64,000 bases of DNA from Thermohalobaculum sp039815685 (GTDB lineage: Bacteria > Pseudomonadota > Alphaproteobacteria > Rhodobacterales > Rhodobacteraceae). Each line of letters begins with the position of its first letter. Positions within the stretch are counted from its first letter, which is position 1. Location of the stretch: the NCBI GenBank assembly GCA_039815685.1, contig JBCBYV010000016.1:42235-106234 (forward strand). The letters run 5' to 3'. This document shows, piece after piece, positions 29,535 to 38,202 of the stretch. The notes below the pieces were generated by a model. That model worked only from the letters and a program-made list of their open reading frames with translations, was not told the origin of the DNA and did not search any database. Position numbers and translations under genes: made by a program.

Positions 29535-29577
29535 TATGGCAGGTGCACCGGCAAGAGGCACCGAAAGAGCGTCTGCG

Positions 29578-30264
29578 TCACGCGCGACGGGGCATGTCCT
29601 CGGGCAAGGGCTTGGGGTGAACATATTGTTCGATATGGCTGCGCGAGAGATCCCAGTGGTCTCGGGTGAGGCGCACGGCCGCCTCTTCGTCATGTTCCTC
29701 GAACGCCTCGATGAAAGCGTCATGGTGATCTGCAGCGGCGGTGATCCTGCTCGCATCCTCCCGCGGGCCCGCGCGCCAGAACGTCTGCCCGATGCGCGCA
29801 TGGTCGATCAGCAGACGCCGGAGGCTCGGCATGAGATAAGGATTGTCCGCGATCTGACCGATCAGGAAGTGAAACCGGTCGTTCCAGTAGACCATCCCGT
29901 CAAGATCCCCGCCCTCGACCGAAGCTCGGAATTCGTCCTGCACGTCGCGGAGCATGGCGATATCGGCCGGCATGGCGTTGCGGGCCGCAAGACGCGCAAC
30001 AGCGCTGTAGATCATCGGGGCGGCGAGGTAGAAGTCGCGCATCGTCTTGTGACCCATGGGCGAGACGATCGTGCCGCGGTTCTCCCGGATCTCGATGTAC
30101 CCCTCGCCGTCGAGCTGACGGAAGATATCGCGCAGGGGCGTGCGGGAGATGCCGTACTCCTCGGAGAGACGCGTCTCGTCGAGATGGGCACCGGGCGGCA
30201 GATCCAGCGTGAGAATCCGCCGCTGCAGATCACGATAGAGCCGCTCCTTGCTGCTCAATGCCAT
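29578..30264 (-). CDS. GntR-family transcriptional regulator, FCD subfamily
   Basis: A 228-residue regulator with an N-terminal winged helix (LYRDLQRRILTLDLPPGAHL, then EEYGISRTPLRDIFRQLDGEGYI) and a C-terminal helical FCD ligand domain. Metal-ligand-type residues are visible in WNDRFHFLIG and ADHHDAFIEA. It sits between operator sites B and C, facing the dapA operon and divergent from the orphan binding protein. Site C's perfect palindrome ATTGTGTACACAAT lies 122 bp upstream of its start, which suggests autoregulation. The effector is probably a small acid of the catabolic island. Confidence 0.9.
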   Translation of the reverse strand: MALSSKERLYRDLQRRILTLDLPPGAHLDETRLSEEYGISRTPLRDIFRQLDGEGYIEIRENRGTIVSPMGHKTMRDFYLAAPMIYSAVARLAARNAMPADIAMLRDVQDEFRASVEGGDLDGMVYWNDRFHFLIGQIADNPYLMPSLRRLLIDHARIGQTFWRAGPREDASRITAAADHHDAFIEAFEEHDEEAAVRLTRDHWDLSRSHIEQYVHPKPLPEDMPRRA

Positions 30265-30378
30265 CGTCGCATCCCGCTACCACCACCAAGCCCCACCATC
30301 CGTACCCGAGCGTAAGGCAGCCCGCCAGCGTCAGCATCCCAAATTGCACTGGTCACCCAGGCGCTCCGATTGCAATGA

Positions 30379-30397
30379 TGTAGACATTGTGTACACA
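30379..30397. promoter_or_regulatory. Operator candidate, site C of a GntR/FCD regulon
   Basis: TGTAGAC-ATTG-TGTACACA lies 69 bp before the binding-protein start and 115 bp before the regulator gene. Its right half is embedded in a perfect 14-bp palindrome, ATTGTGTACACAAT (30386-30399), the most symmetric of the three sites and probably the strongest. Confidence 0.7.
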
Positions 30398-30465
30398 ATA
30401 CAAACACAATGCAGGCTCGCATTCATGCGTCAAAGCCTGCCGGCAAGCTGGGAAGGAGGACGACC

Positions 30466-32109
30466 ATGACCAAGATGATGCGCACCCATCGCCCGCTGCA
30501 CCCGTTGGCGGCGCCCACAGCGGAGAGCTTCAGGAACGGTCGGATGGACAGGCGGGAATACCTCGCCAGCATGGCAGCGCTCGGCGTAACCACGGCCGGC
30601 GCCCTCGCGCTCGGCAACCTCAATCCCTCCCCCGCGATCGCCGAGACGCCGCAGCCGGGCGGCACCCTGCGCATCTCGATGCTGGTGAAGGCGTTCAAGG
30701 ACCCGCGCAGCTTCGATTGGGCCGAGATCGCCAATGTCGCTCGCCAGTGCAACGAATACCTCGTGCGCTGGAACGCGGACTTTTCGTTCGAGGGTCAGCT
30801 TCTCGACAGTTGGGAGCTCTCTGACGATGCGAAGACCTACACGCTCAATCTGCGCAAGGGTGTGACGTGGTCGAACGGCGATGCCTTCACTGCGGAGGAT
30901 GTGATCTTCAACATTACCCGGTGGTGCGACGGGACGGCGGAGGGCAACTCGGTCGCCACGCGCATGGGCGATCTTGTGGATCCGGAGACAAAGCAGCTGC
31001 GCGCGGGCGCAGTAGAGCAGGTCGATGACCACACGGTCCGGCTTCTCCTGCCGAAGCCGGACATCACGCTGATCGCAGGCATGGCGGACTACCCCGCCCT
31101 CATCATGCATCGGAGCTATGACGGTTCGAACGATCCGCTACAGGCGCTTTCAGTCACCACGGGACCGTTCCAGCTTGTCGAGTGGGAAACCGGTGTGCGC
31201 GCGAGCGTCCGCCGGCGCGAGGACGCCTGGTGGGGCGGCGACGTATGGCTCGACGGGGTCAAGTGGGTCGATCACGGCACGGACCCGACCACGATGATCG
31301 CAGCACTCGAGAGCGAGGAGGTCGACGCGAGCCACGAGACGAAGCCGGACAGCCTGCAGGTGATGGAATCGGTCGGCATCCCGAGCAGTGGCATCGACAC
31401 TGGCGCTACGATTGTGATCCGGACCAATGTGAACGAACCGCCATACGACGATGCGCGGGTACGTCAGGCCATGCAGCTCGCCGTCGACAACAAAGTCCTG
31501 CTCCAGCTCGGCATCAACGGCGCGGGCTCGGAGGCGGCAAACCATCACGTAGGCCCGATGCATATCGACTACGCCGATATCGGGCCGCACAGGCGCGATC
31601 CGGCGAAGGCGATGGCGCTGCTCGAGGAAGCCGGACACGCGGAGACGGAGTTCGAGCTCATCTCCCTCGACGACGACTGGATGCGGGCGACGACGGATGC
31701 TGCCGCCGCGCAGATGCGCGACGCCGGCATGAAGGTGAAGCGCACGGTCATTCCCGGCTCCACCTTCTGGAACAACTGGGACAAGTACCCCCATTCCTCG
31801 ACCGAGTGGTATCCGCGCCCGCTCGGCATCCAGGTCATGGTACTGGCCTACAAGTCGGGCGTGCCGTGGAACGAGACCGGCTACAACAATGCCGAGTTCG
31901 ATGCGCTGGTGGATGAAGCGCTGGGCACGCCGGATGTGGAGGCCCGCAGGATGGTGATGGCGAAGATCGAGGAGAACCTGCGCGACTCCGGCATCATCAT
32001 CCAACCCTTCTGGCGCAAGCTCTACCGCTCGCATCGCGAAGGAGTGATGGGCTACGGCGCGCATCAGGCATCGGAACAGCATCTCGACAAGGTCTGGCTG
32101 GAGAGCTGA
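30466..32109 (+). CDS. Orphan ABC substrate-binding protein, family 5 (peptide/nickel type)
   Basis: A 547-residue DppA/OppA-type binding protein. The N-terminus has a Tat-like DRREYLASM followed by a hydrophobic stretch to about residue 60. The mature domain shows TLNLRKGVTWSNGDAFTAEDV and VRQAMQLAVDNKVLL. The ATG at 30466 follows GGAAGGAGGACG. No peptide-type permease or ATPase gene is adjacent: the gene ends at a strong hairpin and faces the isethionate operon. Its promoter carries operator site C, so it is probably a scavenging protein of the same regulon, using permeases encoded elsewhere. Confidence 0.88.
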   Translation: MTKMMRTHRPLHPLAAPTAESFRNGRMDRREYLASMAALGVTTAGALALGNLNPSPAIAETPQPGGTLRISMLVKAFKDPRSFDWAEIANVARQCNEYLVRWNADFSFEGQLLDSWELSDDAKTYTLNLRKGVTWSNGDAFTAEDVIFNITRWCDGTAEGNSVATRMGDLVDPETKQLRAGAVEQVDDHTVRLLLPKPDITLIAGMADYPALIMHRSYDGSNDPLQALSVTTGPFQLVEWETGVRASVRRREDAWWGGDVWLDGVKWVDHGTDPTTMIAALESEEVDASHETKPDSLQVMESVGIPSSGIDTGATIVIRTNVNEPPYDDARVRQAMQLAVDNKVLLQLGINGAGSEAANHHVGPMHIDYADIGPHRRDPAKAMALLEEAGHAETEFELISLDDDWMRATTDAAAAQMRDAGMKVKRTVIPGSTFWNNWDKYPHSSTEWYPRPLGIQVMVLAYKSGVPWNETGYNNAEFDALVDEALGTPDVEARRMVMAKIEENLRDSGIIIQPFWRKLYRSHREGVMGYGAHQASEQHLDKVWLES

Positions 32110-32156
32110 GCCGCGTTCGGGGATGCCGGAGTGTTCGTTCTTCAGGCGACCAGGCG

Positions 32157-32186
32157 CCGCTGCTGATCAGTCTGGATCAGCAGCGG
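32157..32186. terminator. Strong hairpin between convergent binding-protein and ackA genes
   Basis: CCGCTGCTGATC (32157-32168) pairs perfectly with 32175-32186 across AGTCTG, giving a 12-bp stem with a 6-nt loop in the 119-bp convergent gap. It likely terminates transcription from both sides, although only short T-runs flank it. Confidence 0.65.
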
Positions 32187-32228
32187 GTGCAACAAAGGCC
32201 GCCCACATCGCTTCGTATCCCGCGCGCT

Positions 32229-33413
32229 TCAGGACGTGAGGACACCACGGGTCTCGGCCGCAATGATCGCCTCTTCGTTCGCCGGAATGATCTGGATCGG
32301 GCGGCTGTTCAGAGTCGATAGTGTTGCGGTGGAGTTCGCATTGCGATCGGGATCGAGGGTGAAGCCAAGCCAGGCCAGGCGTTCGACAACTGAGGCCCGG
32401 ATGGGCGCTGCATTCTCTCCGACGCCTCCAGTGAAAATCAGCGCGTCGATCCCGCCGATCTCCGCTGCGATCGCACCGATCTCGCGCGCAACCCGGTGCA
32501 CATAGACATCGAGCGCCAGCCGCGCTTCAGGTGCCTCGGACGCGGAGAGTGTGCGCATGTCGTTCGAGATGCCGGAGAGGCCGAGGAGGCCGGAGCGCTT
32601 GAAGAGCGTCTCGCGCAGGGTGGCGGCACTCATCCCCATCTCTTCGACCATGAAGAGGACGGCGCCGGGGTCGGTGAGACCCGGCCGTTCACCCATGACG
32701 AGGCCATCGAGCGGCGTGAAGCCCATGGTCGTCGCCTGGCTCTTGAGGCTGACCATGCCGCAGAGGCTGGCGCCATTGCCGAGATGTGCGACGACGATGC
32801 GACCCTGCGCCAGTTCTCCGAGAACGCTGGGGAGCTGCCGCGCGATCCACTGATAGGAGAGCCCGTGGAAGCCGTAGCGCCGGACCCCCGCCTCTCGCAC
32901 CTCGGCCGGCAGCGCGAGCGTGCGCGCCGCGATGGGCAGCGAAGCGTGAAACGCAGTGTCGAAGCAGGCGATCTGCGGGATCTCCGGCCAGATCTTCGCC
33001 ACCGCGCGAGTGGCGGCGAGCCCGTGGGGCTGATGCGTGCGGGCGAGCGGGACGAGGCGTTCGAGCGACGTCAGGACGGTCTCGTCGACAAGCGTCGATG
33101 CAGCAAAGCTGTCGCCGCCATGCACGATGCGGTGGCCGGCAGCACCTATGACCGCCCCAGAATGCTCGGTGATGATCGGCAAGACATGGGCGAGCGCTGC
33201 CTCATGGCTCGCGCCGGTCTCGCCGCTTAGGGGTACGGGTACGCGCTTGCCCTCAGAGAGCCGGATGTATGCAGACGCCTCCGCCGACCCGATGCGCTCG
33301 ATCAGTGCCGTGTGATCAGGGGAAGCTTCGTCCGACCCGGCGAAGAGCGCGAGCTTGATGCTGGAGGAGCCCGCGTTCACCGTCAGGATGGCGCCTTGGC
33401 CGGTATCGGTCAT
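32229..33413 (-). CDS. ackA: Acetate kinase
   Basis: A 394-residue acetokinase with the full motif set: NAGSSSIKLALF at the N-terminus, HRIVHGG, FDTAFHASL, RYGFHGLSYQWIA, VAHLGNGASLCG, GLVMGERPGLTDPG and FTGGVGEN. It converts acetyl phosphate and ADP to acetate and ATP. The ATG at 33413 follows GGAGGGCGCG. It is the last gene of the operon GMC dehydrogenase-xsc-yeiH-ackA, so it most likely uses acetyl phosphate made by Xsc. Phosphotransacetylase, the more usual partner of Xsc, is not present. Confidence 0.95.
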   Translation of the reverse strand: MTDTGQGAILTVNAGSSSIKLALFAGSDEASPDHTALIERIGSAEASAYIRLSEGKRVPVPLSGETGASHEAALAHVLPIITEHSGAVIGAAGHRIVHGGDSFAASTLVDETVLTSLERLVPLARTHQPHGLAATRAVAKIWPEIPQIACFDTAFHASLPIAARTLALPAEVREAGVRRYGFHGLSYQWIARQLPSVLGELAQGRIVVAHLGNGASLCGMVSLKSQATTMGFTPLDGLVMGERPGLTDPGAVLFMVEEMGMSAATLRETLFKRSGLLGLSGISNDMRTLSASEAPEARLALDVYVHRVAREIGAIAAEIGGIDALIFTGGVGENAAPIRASVVERLAWLGFTLDPDRNANSTATLSTLNSRPIQIIPANEEAIIAAETRGVLTS

Positions 33414-33427
33414 CGCGCCCTCCGTCC

Positions 33428-34459
33428 TCAGCCCAGCCACAGGATGCCGGCCAGGATCAGACCGGCGATGAACACTGTCTCCGCCACGATCAGGATGATC
33501 GCCTGCCCTCCAACCTCGAGGATGCGACGGAGCGAGGTCTTCATGCCGACCGCGGCGATGGCGACAAGGAGCGCCCAGCGCGAAAGGTCGCTGAGGATAT
33601 CGATGGCGACCTGCGGCACGACGCCGACCGAATTCAGCGTGGCGAAGACCAGGAAGGCCGCAACGAAGCCCGGGATGAGGGGCGGGCGCGCGCCACCGGC
33701 CCCGGTCTCCTGCCCCGACGCTCGGATCGCGAGGGCGAAGATCAGGACTACGGGCGCGAGCAGCGTGACCCGGATGAGCTTGACCAAGGTCGCGGTCTCG
33801 CCGGTCTCCTCGCTGACCGAGAAACCGGCGCCGACGACCTGTGCCACATCATGGATCGTGCCGCCGAGGAAAACCCCGATGGCCCGGTCATCGAGCTCGA
33901 GAAGCTGGATCAGGATCGGGTAGGCGACCATGGCGATGGTTGAGAGCACCGTGACGCTCAGCACCACGAAGATGAGATTCCGCTCGGAGTGCTCGTTCTT
34001 CGGCAGGACCGCGGCGATGGCCATGGCGGCCGATGCGCCGCAGATCGCGACGGAGCCGCCCGTGAGCAGCGCCAGCCTCCAGCCGCGACCGAGGAGGCGC
34101 GCACCGACCCATCCGAAGCCGATTGTGAGAGCGACGCTGATCACGACCAGAGCAATGAGCTCGACCCCGAGCCCCATCAGGAGATCGACGCTGATCCGCA
34201 CGCCGAGGAGAGCGACGCCGACGCGAAGGACCATCTTCGCAGTGAAGTCGATCCCCGGAACACACCGCCCCTCCTCCGCCAGGAAGTGCACGGCGATGCC
34301 GAGAAGCAGCGCCATGAGCATGGCCGGCGCGCCGTAATGCTCGGAGAGGAACTGCGCGGTCACGCCAACCAGCACGGAGACGGCGAGGCCGGGACCGAGT
34401 TCCTGCGCCCGGGCCTTGAGCCCGCTCAGTCGATCCGAAGGCGAGGAGGAGAGCGTCAC
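33428..34459 (-). CDS. YeiH/UPF0324-family membrane protein, putative sulfur-anion exporter
   Basis: A 343-residue polytopic membrane protein with about nine to ten hydrophobic segments. Family motifs include GGSVAICGASAAMAIAAVLP and GGTIHDVAQVVGAGF. The family is annotated as putative sulfate exporters. Position between xsc and ackA, 14 bp from ackA, fits export of sulfite or sulfate released by sulfoacetaldehyde cleavage, a role filled in other sulfonate operons by TauZ/TauE-type permeases. The direction and ion are inferred. Confidence 0.85.
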   Translation of the reverse strand: MTLSSSPSDRLSGLKARAQELGPGLAVSVLVGVTAQFLSEHYGAPAMLMALLLGIAVHFLAEEGRCVPGIDFTAKMVLRVGVALLGVRISVDLLMGLGVELIALVVISVALTIGFGWVGARLLGRGWRLALLTGGSVAICGASAAMAIAAVLPKNEHSERNLIFVVLSVTVLSTIAMVAYPILIQLLELDDRAIGVFLGGTIHDVAQVVGAGFSVSEETGETATLVKLIRVTLLAPVVLIFALAIRASGQETGAGGARPPLIPGFVAAFLVFATLNSVGVVPQVAIDILSDLSRWALLVAIAAVGMKTSLRRILEVGGQAIILIVAETVFIAGLILAGILWLG

Positions 34460-34544
34460 CGTCGGCTCCTAGGGCTGGTTCATGGGAGCGGGCTCAGGGG
34501 ACGGACCCACGGCATGCGGGTCCATCCCTCCATAGCAAGCAGCG

Positions 34545-36329
34545 TCAGAGACGCGGCTGTTGCGGGCGCATATCCGACGCGCTGATGCCTGCGATCTCGA
34601 CCGGCTTCTTCATCGCGTCGCGGCGGAAGGGCTCGCCCAATTCCTGGTTGAGCACGACCTCGATCAGGGTCGTCACGCCGTCCTCCATCTGCGCGCGGAT
34701 CGCCTCGCGCAGCGCCTCGGTCGTCTCCTCCATCGTGCGCGTCTGCACGCCCTTGAGACCGCAGGCCTCTGCAACCTTGGCATACTCGACGCCGAGATTG
34801 AGCTCGGTGCCAACGAAGTTGTCGTCGAACCAGAGGGTAGAGTTCCGCTTCTCAGCACCCCATTGATAGTTGCGGAAGACGATCATGGTGATCGGCGGCC
34901 AGTCGCCGCGACCGCAGGCGGTCAGCTCGTTCATCGAGATGCCGAAAGCACCATCGCCCGCGAAGCCCACGCAGGGCACATCCGGGCAGCCGATCTTGGC
35001 GCCGAGGATCGACGGGAGACCGTAGCCGCAGGGCCCGAAGAGACCGGGGGCGAGGTATTTCCGGCCCTTCTCGAACATCGGATAGGCGTTCCCGATGGCG
35101 CAGTTGTTGCCGATATCCGTGGAGACGATCGCCTCTTGCGGCATCGCCGCCATGATGGCGCGCCAGGACTGGCGGGGCGACATGCGGTCCGGCTCGCGCT
35201 CGCGCGCCCGCTCGTTCCAGGTCACACCCTCGTCGCTGTCATCCTCATGGTCCATCGAGGTGAGCTCCTGAGCCCAGCGGGAGCGGGCATCGGCCACCAT
35301 ATCCATACGGGCCTTGCGGGCGGCTTCGTCGATGGTGTCGGGCAGGTGATCGAGGATCTGCTCGGCGACCATGCGCGCGTCGCCCTGAATGCCGACCTCG
35401 ACCCGTTTTGTGAGGCCGATCCGGTCGGCATTGATGTCGACCTGAATGATCTTCGTATCTTTTGGCCAGTATTCGGTCTGGTAGGCCGGAAGCGAGGAGA
35501 ACGGGTTGAGCCGCGTGCCGAGGGCCAGGATCACATCGGCCTTCTCGATCATCTCCATGCCGGCCTTGGAGCCGTTGTAGCCGAGCGGGCCGCAGGAGAG
35601 CGGGTGCGAGCCGGGGAACGCGTCGTTGTGCTGGTAGTTGCAGCAGACCGGCGCACCCAGACGCTCCGCCAGCGCCGCAGAGGCCGGGATCGCGCCTGAA
35701 AGCACGACGCCCGCACCGTTCAGGATCACCGGGTGCTTCGCGCTGGCCATCAGTTCGGCCGCCCGCTTGATCCCGTTCTCCGAGCCACGCGGATGCTCGA
35801 TGTCCACGATCTGCGGCAGGTCGATATCGATCACCTGGGTCCACATATCGCGCGGCACGTTGATCTGCGCAGGTGCCGAGCCGCGATGCGCCTTGGTGAT
35901 CACGCGGTTCAGCACCTCGGCGATGCGGGAGGCGTCGCGCACCTCCTCCTGATAGCATACGCAGTCCGCGAACATGCGCATCTGCTGCACTTCCTGGAAG
36001 CCGCCCTGCCCGATGGTCTTGTTCGCCGCCTGGGGCGTGACCAGAAGGAGCGGAGTGTGGTTCCAGTAGGCCGTGATGATCGGCGTCACGATATTAGTGA
36101 TGCCGGGGCCGTTCTGCGCGATCGCCATCGACATCTTGCCCGTGGCGCGCGTGTAGCCGTCGGCCGACATACCGGCGTTGACCTCATGCGCGCAGTCCCA
36201 GAACTTGATCCCGGCGGCAGGGAACAGATCCGAGATCGGCATCATGGCCGAGCCGATGATCCCGAACGCGTGCTCGATGCCGTGCATCTGCAGCACTTTC
36301 ACAAAGGCCTCTTCCGTAGTCATCTTCAT
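34545..36329 (-). CDS. xsc: Sulfoacetaldehyde acetyltransferase
   Basis: A 594-residue ThDP-dependent enzyme matching Xsc along its whole length. It has the ThDP-activating glutamate in AHEVNAGM, the characteristic IGQGGFQEVQQM, RLNPFSSLPAYQ, and the ThDP/Mg motif FAGDGAFGISMNEL. It converts sulfoacetaldehyde and phosphate into acetyl phosphate and sulfite. The ATG at 36329 follows TAGGAG; an alternative two codons later is possible. It sits downstream of a GMC dehydrogenase and upstream of an anion exporter and acetate kinase, which makes a C2-sulfonate catabolic operon. Confidence 0.96.
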   Translation of the reverse strand: MKMTTEEAFVKVLQMHGIEHAFGIIGSAMMPISDLFPAAGIKFWDCAHEVNAGMSADGYTRATGKMSMAIAQNGPGITNIVTPIITAYWNHTPLLLVTPQAANKTIGQGGFQEVQQMRMFADCVCYQEEVRDASRIAEVLNRVITKAHRGSAPAQINVPRDMWTQVIDIDLPQIVDIEHPRGSENGIKRAAELMASAKHPVILNGAGVVLSGAIPASAALAERLGAPVCCNYQHNDAFPGSHPLSCGPLGYNGSKAGMEMIEKADVILALGTRLNPFSSLPAYQTEYWPKDTKIIQVDINADRIGLTKRVEVGIQGDARMVAEQILDHLPDTIDEAARKARMDMVADARSRWAQELTSMDHEDDSDEGVTWNERAREREPDRMSPRQSWRAIMAAMPQEAIVSTDIGNNCAIGNAYPMFEKGRKYLAPGLFGPCGYGLPSILGAKIGCPDVPCVGFAGDGAFGISMNELTACGRGDWPPITMIVFRNYQWGAEKRNSTLWFDDNFVGTELNLGVEYAKVAEACGLKGVQTRTMEETTEALREAIRAQMEDGVTTLIEVVLNQELGEPFRRDAMKKPVEIAGISASDMRPQQPRL

Positions 36330-36458
36330 GACGAGTTCTCCTAGCATCGCACGTGAGTCCGAGGTGGGCTCGGAACCGATTGGGGTGGGTGTTGGCCGGT
36401 AATCCTCTGAAAGGTTAGGGCCAGTTCCCGGAGTAGATAGCGCCAGTCATAGACAACC

Positions 36459-38075
36459 TCATGCCCGGCGTTCCTCGAGGATCATGTCGCTCGCCTTCTC
36501 ACCGATCATGATGGCGGGCGCATTGGTATTTCCGCTGACGATGGCCGGCATGATGGACGCGTCAGCGACGCGCAGGCCGCGGATGCCGTGGACGCGCAGC
36601 CGTTCATCGACCACCGCATCGGGGTCGTTGCCCATGCGGCAGGTGCTGGTCGGGTGATAGATCGTCTGGCTGATCGTCCGGGCCGCATCAAGGATCTCGT
36701 CATCGGTCTGCGGATCGTCGGTCGGCACGTGCTCGCGCACGATGAAGGGACCGAGTGCCGCGGTCTTCGTCATGCGGCGCGCGAACTTGACGGAACGGAT
36801 GGCGCATTGCCGGTCCGCCTCAGCCGAGAGGTAATTGGGCACGATCTTCGGATAAATGCGCGGCTCCGGGCTCTTGATGTGGATGTGCCCGCGGCTTTCG
36901 GGGCGGAGCTGGCAGACCGACGACGTGATGCCCGAGAACGGGTGCATCTCGATCCCCGGTTTGTCCGCAGAGAGCGGCTGGAAATGAAACTGGATGTCCG
37001 GCGTCTCCAGCCCCTCCATCGACTTCGCAAAGATGGCGACCTGGCTCGCACCGAGGCTCATCGGTCCCTTGCGGAAAAGGACGTAGTTGAGCCCGATCCC
37101 CATCCGCGGCAGGAACCGGTTGATCGCATCGTTGAGCGTGGGGACATTGACCTCGTAGACGAGGCGGATCTGCAGGTGGTCCTGCAGGCATTCGCCCACA
37201 CCGCGCAGTTCATGTCGGATGGGCACACCGGCTTCCGACAGCGCGTCCTCGCGTCCGATGCCTGATAGCTCAAGGAGCTGCGGCGAGCCGATCGCGCCGG
37301 CGGAAAGGATCACCTCGCCCCCCTCGCGCAGGCGAACGACCTGGCTCTCGCCGTTGCGTGAGATCCGGACGCCAGTGACGCGCTTGCTGTCGTCATCGGC
37401 GAAAACCAGCCCCTCGGTGAGCGCATGGGTAACGATCTCGAGGTTGGGCCGGCTGCGCGCGGGATTGAGAAAGGCCCGCGCGCTCGAGCAGCGAAAGCCA
37501 CCCCGCGCGGTCTGGTGGAAGTACCCTGCCCCCTCCTGCTCCTCGCCATTGTAGTCGTCAGTACGCGGCACCCCCATCTCGACGGCGGCGTCGATGAACG
37601 CCTCGGCGATCTCGCTCTTGGCGCGAATGCGGGAGACCGACAGCCCGCCATCGCCGCCGTGGAGGTCGGATTCACCATCTTCATGGCGCTCGGATCGCTT
37701 GAAGAGCGGCAGGACGTCCTGCCACGCCCAACCCTTGTTCCCGAGTTGCGCCCAGTGATCATAGTCCTGCGGTTGTCCGCGGACATAGAGAAGACCGTTG
37801 ATCGAGCTTGAGCCGCCAAGCCCTTTTCCTCTTGGCCAGTCAATCGAACGACCGTTCAGGCCCGGATCGGGCTCCGCCTTGTAACACCAGTCGGTGGCGG
37901 GGTTGTGGAGCGTTCTGAAGTAGCCGACGGGCACGTGGATCCACGGGTTCCAGTCGCGACCTCCAGCCTCCAGTAACAGGACGCGGTTGTCGGGATCGGC
38001 GCTCAGACGGTTTGCGAGCACGCAGCCCGCCGAACCAGCCCCCACGACAATGAAGTCCGCTTCCAACTCCGACAT
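36459..38075 (-). CDS. iseJ: GMC-family dehydrogenase, probable isethionate dehydrogenase
   Basis: A 538-residue FAD enzyme with FIVVGAGSAGCVLANRL at residues 8-24, PRGKGLGGSSSINGLLYVRG, and the active-site regions YHPTSTCRMG and SGNTNAPAIM. Choline-dehydrogenase-like proteins next to xsc and a TRAP transporter are known as isethionate dehydrogenase (IseJ), oxidising isethionate to sulfoacetaldehyde at the membrane. The gene leads the operon with xsc and is divergent from the TRAP genes. The GMC family is certain. The isethionate assignment rests on gene context, since other hydroxy-sulfonates could fit. Confidence 0.82.
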   Translation of the reverse strand: MSELEADFIVVGAGSAGCVLANRLSADPDNRVLLLEAGGRDWNPWIHVPVGYFRTLHNPATDWCYKAEPDPGLNGRSIDWPRGKGLGGSSSINGLLYVRGQPQDYDHWAQLGNKGWAWQDVLPLFKRSERHEDGESDLHGGDGGLSVSRIRAKSEIAEAFIDAAVEMGVPRTDDYNGEEQEGAGYFHQTARGGFRCSSARAFLNPARSRPNLEIVTHALTEGLVFADDDSKRVTGVRISRNGESQVVRLREGGEVILSAGAIGSPQLLELSGIGREDALSEAGVPIRHELRGVGECLQDHLQIRLVYEVNVPTLNDAINRFLPRMGIGLNYVLFRKGPMSLGASQVAIFAKSMEGLETPDIQFHFQPLSADKPGIEMHPFSGITSSVCQLRPESRGHIHIKSPEPRIYPKIVPNYLSAEADRQCAIRSVKFARRMTKTAALGPFIVREHVPTDDPQTDDEILDAARTISQTIYHPTSTCRMGNDPDAVVDERLRVHGIRGLRVADASIMPAIVSGNTNAPAIMIGEKASDMILEERRA

Positions 38076-38156
38076 TTCCTGGGGCCTCCCGACCCGCTCG
38101 GGGCTTTTCCGCCCACGTGCTTATTTTCTTGCTAAACTAATTGTACTCTGTAATTT

Positions 38157-38173
38157 TGAGACTGCAAGTCTCA
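38157..38173. promoter_or_regulatory. Operator candidate in the iseJ/TRAP divergent promoter region
   Basis: TGAGACT-GCA-AGTCTCA is a perfect inverted repeat with 7-bp arms in the 127-bp AT-rich gap between divergent starts at 38075 and 38203. A further half-site-like GAGAC follows at 38180-38184. It is placed to control both arms. No regulator gene is adjacent; IclR-type IseR is the usual partner in related bacteria. Confidence 0.55.
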
Positions 38174-38202
38174 TTTTCAGAGACAAAAAAGGGAGAACGC
38201 TC

